This document shows, piece after piece, positions 7,061 to 14,731 of a stretch of DNA of 64,000 nucleotides (its first letter is position 1; every line of letters begins with the position of its first letter). This DNA comes from an uncultured Clostridia bacterium (GTDB lineage Bacteria > Bacillota > Clostridia > Christensenellales > UBA1242): NCBI GenBank assembly GCA_934754335.1, contig CAKVHY010000001.1, positions 1 to 64,000 on the forward strand. The letters run 5' to 3'. Under the pieces are notes generated by a model. That model was not told the origin of the DNA. It did not search any database and saw only the letters and a list, made by a program, of their open reading frames with translations. The translations under genes were made by a program, and so were the position numbers.

Positions 7061-9727
7061 TTACTTTTTATTTTCTAATTTCTTCTTTTTCTTTTCGTTA
7101 TAAACAATCATTCCAACTGCTATTGCTATAACAATAATTCCGATACAAATTACAATTATAGCCCATAAATACTCAAATGGTGCTTTTTCAACTTCAAAAC
7201 CTTTTTCAATTATTTTGTTATATACTTTATACGTTTCGTTCTCGCTTAAAATTCTTAATCTAACGTCATAAACGCCAACCTCTTTTGGAACGCTAGTTGA
7301 CCACTTATCTGTACCAGTTTTTGCGTATTCAACGATTATACCGCAATTTTTTGGAACAACAAATCCACCCTTTTCGCCCTCAGTTACTTTTTGAGGAGAT
7401 TCATTCTCTAAAACAAAATCTTTCTTTGCAATTACAAACATACATTCCTCTGTGCAACCATTATAATTGCTTGTTTCTAAAACGCTTGCAATTAGTTTGT
7501 AACTACCCGCCTTTGTTGGTACAACACTACTACTATAATTTATATCTAGACCAACATATTTATATGTAATTTCACCAAACTCAACATTTGCATTAGGAGT
7601 TTTTGCTGTTTCGCCAACTACCCAACTAGAAATTGATAGGTTTGTTATCGTATTATATGTATATTTTTCAATCTCGAAACTTAACGTAATGGTTTGCTCT
7701 GTTTCATCTCTCCAAGCATAGTTTTTAAAACTATTATCAGTTATTTTTAGAATAACCTCATAATTTCCGATATTAATTCCGCCATCGTTCTTTATTACGA
7801 TTATTCTATCATCTTTAGCAATATCTGCAATTTGAATTTCTCCACTATATACTTTAGAATTTAAATTAGGAATTGAAATCAATGCTTTATTTATAACAAA
7901 ATTAAAAGTTAGGTTATCTATCGTGGAATCACTCCATATATAATTGTTTTTATCTTTTAATGCAACTGTTACAAAATACAAGCCTGTTTCTGTTTGTTTA
8001 TTATTTGTAATCATATAAGCATTATTCTCAACCAATGAATATGTTTGTTCAAAACCATTATATATGAAATTACTATTATTTTCAGTGGGTTTATCTATTT
8101 GTTTTTTCAATATCTTAAAAGAAATTTGCTCTGAAGCACCAATATAATTATCTGTTTCTTCAATACTTGCAATTAATGTATAATTTCCAGCGGGTGCATT
8201 TGCTATATCTTCAACAATTTCACCATTGAAATTTTTATAAGTATAAACAATTTCGCCCAAATTTGCATTTCCGTTTGGTTTATTAAATCCCTCATCATAT
8301 TCGCTATATGCCCAATCTGTGATAACTAAATTTGCTATATAATTTGTATAATTTTTCTTTATCTCAAATATAACTTTAACTATCGCATTCGTGCCTGTTT
8401 CATCATCGCCCCATCTATAATTGTTTGCGTCTTTTAATTGGAATATTACATCATAATTTCCAGCGTTTATTCCGCCCAAATTACCCGTATTTTCAACCAC
8501 ACCATATAAATTACTAACGCTTACATCTGCAACCTGTAACCTGCCATTATAATCTTTAGAATTAACGACAGGAACAGAAACAGATTGTTTTTCAATTATA
8601 AATTCAAATTCCAATTTATCTGTTGTACCATCAGTCCATTCATAGCAATTCTCTTTTTTAAATTCAACATAAACAGTATAAGTTCCAGCATCTGTTTGTT
8701 TATTTCCTGTTATGATATAAGCATCGTTTTCGGCTATATCGTAAGTCTGCTCCATCCCATTATATGTAAACAAACTACTATCTTTTTCTGGCTTACCCAC
8801 AGTTTGCTTTGAGATTTCAAACGATATTGTTTCTGTAACGCCACTATAGTTATCCGTTTCTTCAACCTTTGCTTCAAGAGTATATAAACCAGCAGTTGCG
8901 TTTGCTATATCTTCAACAACTTCCGAATTATTATCACGATATGTGTAAACAATATCGCCCACTTTTGATGTTGCACTTGGTGCATTAACCACCGTATCGT
9001 ATTGTCCATAATTCCAAGAGGTGATTTTTAAACCTGAGATTTGGTTATTTGTTTCTTTTAAGATTTGAAACTTTGCAGTAACTGTATCTTGAGTTTTATC
9101 TTCAACACCATTCCAAAAGAATACCTCAACATTCTTGCTTTTTAATGTTACTTCGTATTCGCCAACATTAATTCCGCCTTCATTCGTTAGAACATCATAT
9201 TTTGCATCGTTTGGAATTGTGGCAACTTGTTGCTTGCCATTATATGTGGCGGTGAATGTTGGAATATCCATTCCCTCTTCATCAGCAACTATAAAATAAT
9301 CTTCAATAGTTACCTCATATTTTGCATATTTGTTTCTTGTATCTGTAATAGTTATATATAAATCGTAGTAGCCCTTATTTTTAACTAACCCTACACCCCA
9401 ACTCTCACCTGCATCATTATGAGATTTAACAAAAGCGGAATAATTTAGAGTGGAAACATATGTATATCTATTTCCATCAATACCTGTTGTTCTCTCAGCA
9501 ATTAAATCTTCATTTTCAACAACGAAATATTTGTACGGATTTAAATCAACCTCTGCGCCTCCTTTATACTTAATATAAGCAGGCTTTTCATCAATGATTA
9601 CATTCATCTGCTTTAATTCGCCATCAGCCAAAACTTCTTTTTTAGGACTTACAGTACCCAAACAAAAAGCAAGCGCTAAAATTATCACTGGCATAATTAA
9701 ACTACATATTCTTTTCACATTTTTCAT
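7061..9727 (-). CDS. Repeat-rich membrane-anchored surface protein
   Basis: An 888-residue predicted cell-surface protein. Residues 1-35 are a signal peptide and about 853-877 a single membrane helix followed by a KKKKK-rich tail, so the bulk is outside the cell. From about residue 160 it consists of MBG-like beta domains in a super-repeat of three units. Unit A begins with an IT(D/S)W motif and contains GEIVYTY and ETDNY. Unit B begins with YNGxEQTY. Unit C begins with a (D/V)Y(N/S)G(R/E) motif and contains GGINxGNY. Two full A-B-C cycles are flanked by an extra C before and an extra A after. Such arrays usually act as stalks or adhesins. A palindrome lies in its 5' leader. It is the second gene inside the aspS inverted repeat. 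Confidence 0.8.
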   Translation of the reverse strand: MKNVKRICSLIMPVIILALAFCLGTVSPKKEVLADGELKQMNVIIDEKPAYIKYKGGAEVDLNPYKYFVVENEDLIAERTTGIDGNRYTYVSTLNYSAFVKSHNDAGESWGVGLVKNKGYYDLYITITDTRNKYAKYEVTIEDYFIVADEEGMDIPTFTATYNGKQQVATIPNDAKYDVLTNEGGINVGEYEVTLKSKNVEVFFWNGVEDKTQDTVTAKFQILKETNNQISGLKITSWNYGQYDTVVNAPSATSKVGDIVYTYRDNNSEVVEDIANATAGLYTLEAKVEETDNYSGVTETISFEISKQTVGKPEKDSSLFTYNGMEQTYDIAENDAYIITGNKQTDAGTYTVYVEFKKENCYEWTDGTTDKLEFEFIIEKQSVSVPVVNSKDYNGRLQVADVSVSNLYGVVENTGNLGGINAGNYDVIFQLKDANNYRWGDDETGTNAIVKVIFEIKKNYTNYIANLVITDWAYSEYDEGFNKPNGNANLGEIVYTYKNFNGEIVEDIANAPAGNYTLIASIEETDNYIGASEQISFKILKKQIDKPTENNSNFIYNGFEQTYSLVENNAYMITNNKQTETGLYFVTVALKDKNNYIWSDSTIDNLTFNFVINKALISIPNLNSKVYSGEIQIADIAKDDRIIVIKNDGGINIGNYEVILKITDNSFKNYAWRDETEQTITLSFEIEKYTYNTITNLSISSWVVGETAKTPNANVEFGEITYKYVGLDINYSSSVVPTKAGSYKLIASVLETSNYNGCTEECMFVIAKKDFVLENESPQKVTEGEKGGFVVPKNCGIIVEYAKTGTDKWSTSVPKEVGVYDVRLRILSENETYKVYNKIIEKGFEVEKAPFEYLWAIIVICIGIIVIAIAVGMIVYNEKKKKKLENKK

Positions 9728-9759
9728 ATTGTTTTTCCTTTAGTTTATTTATATATAAA

Positions 9760-9780
9760 AGTTTTGTATAAAACAAAACT
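9760..9780. promoter_or_regulatory. Palindrome in the leader of the surface-protein gene
   Basis: Perfect 8-bp arms (AGTTTTGT / ACAAAACT) around ATAAA, about 33 bp upstream of the ATG at 9727. It could be an operator or a leader hairpin; its function is inferred only from position. Confidence 0.4.
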
Positions 9781-9920
9781 CTTATAACTTAATAAAGTAC
9801 CCTAGAACCTACATCTATTAACTTTATATTATCAAATTATTAATTAAAGTGCAAACAAATAAAATAAAACTCGGGAAATTGACAAATTGGGTTTTATTGC
9901 TAATTTTATATTAAAAACAT

Positions 9921-9950
9921 AAAAAGTGCGATGCAATATCACACTTTTTT
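9921..9950 (-). terminator. Terminator of aspS
   Basis: On the minus strand a 9-10 bp stem (AAAGTGTGAT / ATCGCACTTT, one wobble) is followed by TT-rich sequence. It starts within the A-run after the aspS stop codon. It is unrelated to the terminator of the aspS remnant. Confidence 0.85.
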
Positions 9951-10282
9951 TACTTTTTATCTATCAATTCAAGACCAACGTCTTTTAATTGTTTTTCACT
10001 AACTTTACTTGGAGCGCCCATCATCAAATCTCTTGCATTCTTATTCAATGGGAATGCAATAACTTCTCTTATAAATTCATTATCTGTTAAAATCATTAGA
10101 AGTCTTTCAAGTCCGAACGCACCGCCAGCATGTGGTGGAGCACCATATTGGAAAGCGTTATATAACGCACCAAACTTATCTTTAACAGTTTGTTCGTCAT
10201 AACCAGCCATCTCGAATGCTTTAACCATCAAATCAGTTTGGTGGTTTCTAACCGCTCCAGACAAAGTTTCATAGCCATTAAT
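9945..10282. repeat. Right arm of the 338-bp inverted repeat
   Basis: The 3' end of intact aspS; an inverted near-identical copy lies at 5460-5797 (five mismatches). The arms bound 4,147 bp carrying the dehydrogenase-like and surface-protein genes. Confidence 0.95.
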
Positions 10283-11692
10283 AACCAAGTCGTATTGATA
10301 TGCTAAGATATCAAAAGGATTTTTAGAGTTTAGGGCTTCCAATCCGCCTTGAGGCATAGAGAAAGGATTATGAGCAAAATCTATATCGCCAGTTTCTTCA
10401 TTCTTTTCAAAGAATGGGAAATCACAAATCCAGCAACAAGCAATTTTATTCTTATCTATTAAATCTAGTTGCTTGCCAAGTTCGTTTCTAAGAACATTTG
10501 TTAGTTTTATTACTTGGTCCTTTTCGTCGGCAATCATCAAGATAGATTCGCCATCTTTCAAATCAAATTCCCTGATTAAATCCGCTTTATTCTTATCTGT
10601 TAGAAATTTAGAAATTCCGCCAGCAAAGTCACCATTCTCAAACTTAACCCAAGCCACGCCTTTACCTTCATAAGAAACAATAAGCGTGGTTAATTCGTCA
10701 TAAAACTTTCTCGTTTTCTCTTTAGCGTTTACTGAAATACCTTTAATAGTTTTTCCCTTAAAAGCATTAAACTCAGTACCTTCAAATAAAGTGCTTAAAT
10801 CATGAACGATAAGCGGATTTCTCAAATCTGGCTTATCTGAACAATACTTATCTATGGCTTCCCTATAAGGGATTCTAACAAATGGTTTTCCGCAAATTTC
10901 TTTATCTGAGAAAGTTTTAAAGAACTCAGTTATAAATTCTTCGCCGGCTCTCATAACATCGTCTTGTGTGGCAAAACTCATTTCAAAATCCACTTGATAA
11001 AACTCTCCCGGAGACCTATCGGCTCTGGCAGCCTCGTTTCTAAAGCAAGGAGCAATTTGAAAATATTTATCAAAGCCGGAAATCATTAGAAGTTGCTTAA
11101 ATTGTTGAGGGGCTTGGGGAAGAGCATAAAACTCACCTGGAGCATTAACCGTTGGGACAATATAATCTCTTGCACCTTCAGGGCTTGAAGATGTTAGGAT
11201 AGGAGTTTGAACTTCCAAAAATCCCATTTGAGATAGTTTGTTTCTAATCCAACTTAAAACTTTTGCTCTCAAAACAATTATCTTATGAACAGCAGGATTT
11301 CTTAAATCCAAATATCTATAAGTTAATCTTAATTCTTCTTTTGTGTTCTGAGAGTCGTTTATTTCAAATGGAAGAACAGGCAAACTCTTGCCAAGCAAAG
11401 TGATTTCATTTGCCACAACTTCAATGTCACCAGTTTCCATCTTAGGATTTTTACTACTTCTTTCTTCCACAACACCAGTGATACTAACAGTACTTTCTTT
11501 GCAAATATCTTTAAGCATATCTTCGTTGTCAAAAACAACTTGAGTTAAGCCGAAGTGGTCACGCAATGTTAGAAAAGTAATTCCGCCAAGTTTTCTAATA
11601 GAATTAACCCAGCCTGAAAGCCTAACTTCTTGTTTGCAATCTTTAAGTCTTAATTCCCCGCAATTATGGGTTCTGTAAATATTTTCTTGCAT
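9950..11692 (-). CDS. aspS: Aspartyl-tRNA synthetase
   Basis: Class II aminoacyl-tRNA synthetase that charges tRNA-Asp, 580 residues, the usual length of the bacterial type. An N-terminal OB-fold anticodon domain (VRLSGWVNSIRKLGGITFLT) is followed by the catalytic core with motif 1, motif 2 (FRNEAARADRSPGEFYQVD) and motif 3 (GGAFGLERLLM). The bacterial GAD insertion domain lies between motifs 2 and 3. I start it at the ATG at 11692, which has GGAG 7 bp upstream; the in-frame ATG at 11704 overlaps that site. The C-terminal 110 residues are duplicated in inverted orientation at 5460-5792. No T-box leader is visible upstream. Some bacteria of this type also charge tRNA-Asn, which cannot be judged here. 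Confidence 0.97.
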   Translation of the reverse strand: MQENIYRTHNCGELRLKDCKQEVRLSGWVNSIRKLGGITFLTLRDHFGLTQVVFDNEDMLKDICKESTVSITGVVEERSSKNPKMETGDIEVVANEITLLGKSLPVLPFEINDSQNTKEELRLTYRYLDLRNPAVHKIIVLRAKVLSWIRNKLSQMGFLEVQTPILTSSSPEGARDYIVPTVNAPGEFYALPQAPQQFKQLLMISGFDKYFQIAPCFRNEAARADRSPGEFYQVDFEMSFATQDDVMRAGEEFITEFFKTFSDKEICGKPFVRIPYREAIDKYCSDKPDLRNPLIVHDLSTLFEGTEFNAFKGKTIKGISVNAKEKTRKFYDELTTLIVSYEGKGVAWVKFENGDFAGGISKFLTDKNKADLIREFDLKDGESILMIADEKDQVIKLTNVLRNELGKQLDLIDKNKIACCWICDFPFFEKNEETGDIDFAHNPFSMPQGGLEALNSKNPFDILAYQYDLVINGYETLSGAVRNHQTDLMVKAFEMAGYDEQTVKDKFGALYNAFQYGAPPHAGGAFGLERLLMILTDNEFIREVIAFPLNKNARDLMMGAPSKVSEKQLKDVGLELIDKK

Positions 11693-11779
11693 AATTTTCT
11701 CCATCTATGTATGATTAAGAGATTATACAACTATTCACATTTATTTGTCAAGAAAAAGATAATTAAAAGCCTTAAACGC

Positions 11780-11809
11780 AAAAAAAGTTGGACATAATCC
11801 AACTTTTTT
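11780..11809 (-). terminator. Terminator of the rplJ-rplL unit
   Basis: An 11-bp perfect stem (AAAAAAGTTGG / CCAACTTTTTT) with an 8-nt loop, 35 bp past the rplL stop codon. Confidence 0.9.
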
Positions 11810-11844
11810 CCAACTAAATAATATAAAGATTTTATTTAATGAAA

Positions 11845-12219
11845 CTATTTAAGTTCAACAGTTGCGCCTGCTTCTTTTAATTTTGCTTCGATTGCTTTTG
11901 CTTCTTCTGCAGGAACGTTTTCTTTAATAACTTTTGGAGCACCATCAACTAATGCTTTTGCTTCACCAAGACCTAAGCCAGTGATTTCTTTAACAACTTT
12001 GATAACTGCAATTTTGTTTGCTCCTGCTTCCTTCAATTCGATATTGAATTCGCTCTTTTCTTCTGCAGCCGCAGCAGCACCTGCACCAGCGTTTCCAGCA
12101 ACTGCAACTTGAGCAGCAGCACTAACGCCAAATTTTTCTTCTAACATTTTTACTAAATCATTTAATTCTAATACTGTTAATTTTTCGATTTCTTCTACAA
12201 ATTTATTTAAATCTGCCAT
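11845..12219 (-). CDS. rplL: 50S ribosomal protein L7/L12
   Basis: Stalk protein of the large ribosomal subunit, 124 residues, present as several dimers bound to L10 and recruiting translation GTPases. It has the N-terminal dimerisation helix (KFVEEIEKLTVLELNDLVKM), an Ala/Gly-rich hinge (about 47-62) and the factor-binding C-terminal domain with EFNIELKEAGANKIAVIKVV and GLGLGEAKALVD. I start it at MADLNKF (12219), which has AGGAG 9 bp upstream; an in-frame ATG at 12252 lies upstream of that site. Unlike most operons it is separated from rplJ by 378 bp containing four hairpin repeats. Confidence 0.97.
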   Translation of the reverse strand: MADLNKFVEEIEKLTVLELNDLVKMLEEKFGVSAAAQVAVAGNAGAGAAAAAEEKSEFNIELKEAGANKIAVIKVVKEITGLGLGEAKALVDGAPKVIKENVPAEEAKAIEAKLKEAGATVELK

Positions 12220-12238
12220 TTTTATTTCTCCTTTATTT

Positions 12239-12291
12239 TCGAGTCTGTGCAAAGTTAGGTTTTATTTATATACTAACGCCTGCACAATAAC
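12239..12291 (-). repeat. rplJ-rplL hairpin repeat, unit 1
   Basis: mRNA-sense stem TGTGCA / TGCACA (6 bp) plus inner GTTAG / CTAAC (5 bp), with conserved flanks GTTATT on the 5' side and ACTCGA on the 3' side. It is the last unit before the rplL ribosome-binding site. Confidence 0.85.
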
Positions 12292-12316
12292 CGCTCTTTA
12301 TTTATCTTCTTTTTTT

Positions 12317-12367
12317 TCGAGTTTGTGCTAGGTATAGTTCTTTTTGAACTAACGCTTGCACAATAAC
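12317..12367 (-). repeat. rplJ-rplL hairpin repeat, unit 2
   Basis: Outer stem TTGTGC / GCACAA, inner AGTTC / GAACT. It keeps GTTATT, the GCGTTAG core and the 3' flank AAACTCGA. Confidence 0.85.
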
Positions 12368-12373
12368 TTTTTT

Positions 12374-12426
12374 TCTAGTTTGTGCTAAGTGTTGACTTAT
12401 TTACCTGCCAACGCTTGCCCAATAAC
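12374..12426 (-). repeat. rplJ-rplL hairpin repeat, unit 3
   Basis: Outer stem TTGGGC / GCACAA with one mismatch, inner GTTG / CAAC. It keeps GTTATT and AAACTAGA. Confidence 0.8.
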
Positions 12427-12447
12427 TACCGTTTATTTATTTTTTTC

Positions 12448-12501
12448 TCGAGTTTGTGCATCGTTTAATTATTTGTACTAACTAACATCCGCCCAACAAC
12501 T
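12448..12501 (-). repeat. rplJ-rplL hairpin repeat, unit 4
   Basis: The most divergent copy: 5' flank GTTGTT, outer stem TTGGGC / GCACAA with the same mismatch as unit 3, GTTAG core and 3' flank AAACTCGA. Confidence 0.75.
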
Positions 12502-12597
12502 CTTTTTTGTGCAAAATATAAATTATATTCTAGCACAATCTAAAACCAATATTTTTTGGTTTTTGCAAACATAAAATTGTTTGCTTAAATTCTTCAA

Positions 12598-13089
12598 TTA
12601 GTTTGCTTTTGTTTTTGCAATTTCATTTAATGCTCTAGCAAATGCAGAAACAGGGGCTTGAAGCATACCCATAAGCATTGCAACAAGTACTGGTTTTGAA
12701 GGAACTTTTGCAAGTGCTTCCATTTGAGATGCGTTCATGATTTCGCCATTCACAACACCAAATTTAACTGCCATTTTATTGAACTTATCTTTTGCTTCGC
12801 AGAAAATTCTTGCTGGTGCTGTTTCGTCGTTTGAGAATGCAACTGCTGTTGTACCCTCGAAGCATTTAGGATCATAACCTGTGATACCAAGTTCGTCTAA
12901 AGCCCTAGTAAGCAATCTGTTTTTGAATACTTTATAAGTAACGTTTTCATTTCTGAAATTCTTTCTTAAAGCAGTATCTTCAGCAACAGTGATGCCACGA
13001 TAATCAACGAAAAGCATGCTCTTTGCATCTTTTAATTGCTCTTTTAGTTCGCCAACTAATTGTTTTTTAGCCTCTAAATTTTCGCTCAT
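12598..13089 (-). CDS. rplJ: 50S ribosomal protein L10
   Basis: L10, base of the ribosomal stalk, 163 residues. It binds 23S rRNA through its N-terminal domain (SMLFVDYRGITVAEDTALRK, then VFKNRLLTRALDE) and L7/L12 dimers through the C-terminal helix (APVSAFARALNEIAK). An AGGAG site precedes the ATG. It is first in a unit with rplL and has an L10-type leader with a terminator-like attenuator in its long 5' UTR, so it is probably autoregulated by L10 or the L10-L12 complex. The C-terminal helix fits two or three L12-binding segments; the exact number cannot be told by eye. Confidence 0.97.
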   Translation of the reverse strand: MSENLEAKKQLVGELKEQLKDAKSMLFVDYRGITVAEDTALRKNFRNENVTYKVFKNRLLTRALDELGITGYDPKCFEGTTAVAFSNDETAPARIFCEAKDKFNKMAVKFGVVNGEIMNASQMEALAKVPSKPVLVAMLMGMLQAPVSAFARALNEIAKTKAN

Positions 13090-13114
13090 TATATCTCCTT
13101 TATTTAGTTATTAT

Positions 13115-13153
13115 TAAAATAAAAATTCCTTAACGCCGAAATAAGCATTAAGG
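13115..13153 (-). terminator. Attenuator in the rplJ leader
   Basis: On the mRNA strand the arms CCTTAATGC and GCGTTAAGG form a 9-bp stem (one G-U pair) followed by AATTTTTATTTT, before the rplJ ribosome-binding site. It is the terminator expected of a Firmicute L10 leader. Confidence 0.8.
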
Positions 13154-13252
13154 GATTAAATCTCTATAATAACTTACCTCGGCAAGACGGGAAACACCCT
13201 AATTAAACTGGCTTTAAACCAGTTCTTGCGGTCTTAGGCAAAAGGAATATTT
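13154..13252 (-). ncRNA. L10 leader (ribosomal protein leader RNA)
   Basis: The mRNA-sense sequence contains CCTAAGACCGCAAGA and CGTCTTGCCGAGGTAAG, matching the conserved CUAAGAC-GCAAG ... CUUGCCGAGG core of the L10 leader family (Rfam L10_leader). Between them are a hairpin ACTGG / CCAGT (13207-13223) and a small GGG / CCC hairpin. Position directly upstream of rplJ and the following attenuator support the call. Binding of L10-L12 would favour termination. Confidence 0.85.
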
Positions 13253-13266
13253 AAATTAACACGCAT

Positions 13267-13295
13267 ATTCTACTATTTTTTTCTAACTTTGTCAA
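13267..13295 (-). promoter_or_regulatory. Promoter of rplJ-rplL
   Basis: TTGACA (13295-13290) and TAGAAT (13272-13267) with a 17-bp spacer on the minus strand. Transcription would start near 13260, giving a leader of about 170 nt that includes the L10 leader and attenuator. Confidence 0.8.
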
Positions 13296-13401
13296 GACTT
13301 AATCTTAAAATTATCGGAACAATTTAGAAAAAGTTTTTAATTCTTTTTAAAATAGTTTACGCCATCAAATGTTAAAAATTTCAAAAACTTTAGGTTTTTA
13401 T

Positions 13402-13869
13402 TTACATTTCCATTTCATCTTCGTCTTTATCTTTTTTCTTTTCGTCTAGATAATCCTTAACTGCCACATATGTGCCAAAACCTAGAACAGCACTTGAAGC
13501 AAAGCCAAGCCCAGAAGAAACTTTATTCATCTTTGAAAAGAACTTATTAGTTTTATATTCACCATACTTATTTGAGTTCTTAAAATAATCCATAGTACTC
13601 AAGCCTTTAATTCCATCTTCTTCCAACTTATCTTCCACATCTTTTGGCTCTAAACTTTCAAAAGCATATAAAGGTTCTTTAATTTTTTCTTGCACCCAAT
13701 CAACATACGCAGTTTTATTTTTTTCAATGTAATCGGCTTTAACTTGTTCTGCGATTGAATTATATCTTTCAGCATTTGCAGTGGCTGAACCACTAATCAG
13801 AAGAAAGAACGCAGTTAGAGTACCAATAGTTACCATATTTTTTCTAGACCCTTCCCAATTATCTTTCAT
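13402..13869 (-). CDS. Hypothetical membrane-associated protein
   Basis: A 155-residue protein of no recognised family, sitting between rplA and rplJ where most Firmicutes have nothing. It has an N-terminal hydrophobic segment at about residues 12-32 that could be a signal anchor or a cleaved signal (ATANA). A charged, helix-rich middle contains LEPKDVEDKLEEDGIKGL. A second weaker hydrophobic stretch lies at about 118-137, followed by a strongly charged tail (DEKKKDKDEDEMEM). It has its own strong promoter (TTGACA-N16-TATAAT) and lies downstream of the rplA terminator, so it is not part of the ribosomal operons. It starts at an ATG preceded by GGGGAAG. Confidence 0.65.
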   Translation of the reverse strand: MKDNWEGSRKNMVTIGTLTAFFLLISGSATANAERYNSIAEQVKADYIEKNKTAYVDWVQEKIKEPLYAFESLEPKDVEDKLEEDGIKGLSTMDYFKNSNKYGEYKTNKFFSKMNKVSSGLGFASSAVLGFGTYVAVKDYLDEKKKDKDEDEMEM

Positions 13870-13898
13870 ATGCTTCTTCCCCTAAATTTGATTATATT

Positions 13899-13926
13899 AT
13901 TATATATTAAGTTTATAATTTGTCAA
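13899..13926 (-). promoter_or_regulatory. Strong sigma-A promoter of the 155-residue gene
   Basis: Consensus hexamers TTGACA (13926-13921) and TATAAT (13904-13899) with a 16-bp spacer on the minus strand, about 30 bp before the ATG. Confidence 0.8.
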
Positions 13927-13963
13927 GAGTAAAATTGGAGAAAATATTTATATAAATTTTAAC

Positions 13964-13991
13964 AAAAAAAAAAACACCAAATAAATGGTGC
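13964..13991 (-). terminator. Terminator of the rplK-rplA transcript
   Basis: On the minus strand a GCACCA / TGGTG-type stem is followed by an uninterrupted run of ten or more T, directly after the rplA stop. Confidence 0.85.
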
Positions 13992-13998
13992 TTTTTTA

Positions 13999-14682
13999 CT
14001 AACCTCTATAATCAATCTTGATTCCAGGGCCCATTGTTGATGACAATGTAACGCTCTTAATATATGTTCCTTTTGCTGCTGCTGGTTTTGCTCTTACGAT
14101 TGCTTCCATTAATGTATTTAAGTTTTCTTCAATCTTTTCAGCGCCAAATGAAACTTTACCAATTCTTACGTGAACAATATTATTTTTATCTAGTCTGTAT
14201 TCAACTTTACCAGCCTTAATATCATTTAAAGCCTTCTTAATATCAGTTGTAACAGTACCGCTCTTTGGGCTTGGCATTAAACCTTTTGGTCCTAAAATTT
14301 TAGCAACTCTACCAAGTTGAGCCATCATATCTGGAGTTGTTACGCAAGCATCGAAATCTGTCCAACCGCCTTGGATTTTAGCAATCATATCTTCTGCGCC
14401 AACGAAATCTGCACCATTTGCTGTTGCAACATCTGCGTTTTCGCCTTTAGCGATTACTAAAACTCTAACAGTTTTACCAGTTCCGTTTGGAAGAACTACA
14501 ACACCTCTAACTTGTTGATCAGCATTTCTACCATCAACGCCAAGTCTTACGTGAAGTTCCATTGTTTCATCAAACTTTGCGTTTGCTGTTTTAAGGGCAA
14601 GTTCAATACCCTCTTTTGTTTCGTAAAGTTTTGTTCTATCAACAAGTTCTGCACTTGCTGAATATCTTTTACCTTTCTTCAT
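13999..14682 (-). CDS. rplA: 50S ribosomal protein L1
   Basis: L1, the mobile E-site stalk protein of the large subunit, 227 residues. It carries the typical N-terminal GKRY segment, RGVVVLPNGTGKTVRVLV at about 59-76 and the signature KILGPKGLMPSPKSGTVT near 128-145. It lies 49 bp downstream of rplK in the same direction, and a terminator follows immediately, so rplJ-rplL form a separate unit. L1 often represses its own rplK-rplA mRNA; I see no clear mimic of the 23S site here. Confidence 0.97.
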   Translation of the reverse strand: MKKGKRYSASAELVDRTKLYETKEGIELALKTANAKFDETMELHVRLGVDGRNADQQVRGVVVLPNGTGKTVRVLVIAKGENADVATANGADFVGAEDMIAKIQGGWTDFDACVTTPDMMAQLGRVAKILGPKGLMPSPKSGTVTTDIKKALNDIKAGKVEYRLDKNNIVHVRIGKVSFGAEKIEENLNTLMEAIVRAKPAAAKGTYIKSVTLSSTMGPGIKIDYRG

Positions 14683-14731
14683 AATTTTCTTTTCCTTTTG
14701 TGGTATTTTCGAATAAAATTAAATAGATTTT

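Larger units (their letters stand above)
12220..12597 (-). other. Unusually long rplJ-rplL intergenic region
   Basis: 378 bp with no ORF carrying a ribosome-binding site. It holds four related hairpin units (12239-12291, 12317-12367, 12374-12426, 12448-12501). A fifth simpler hairpin at about 12506-12538 (TTGTGC / GCACAA) lacks the repeat core. In the mRNA sense the linkers between units are A-rich, so the hairpins are not U-tailed terminators. Confidence 0.85.

Noticed and set aside
11693..11844. A T-box leader for aspS
   Set aside because: There is no room and no T-box sequence between the rplL terminator and the aspS start.
12220..12597. The rplJ-rplL hairpins as intrinsic terminators or a CRISPR-like array
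   Set aside because: In the mRNA sense they are followed by A-runs, not U-runs. The units differ in length and sequence and have no unique spacers of equal size.
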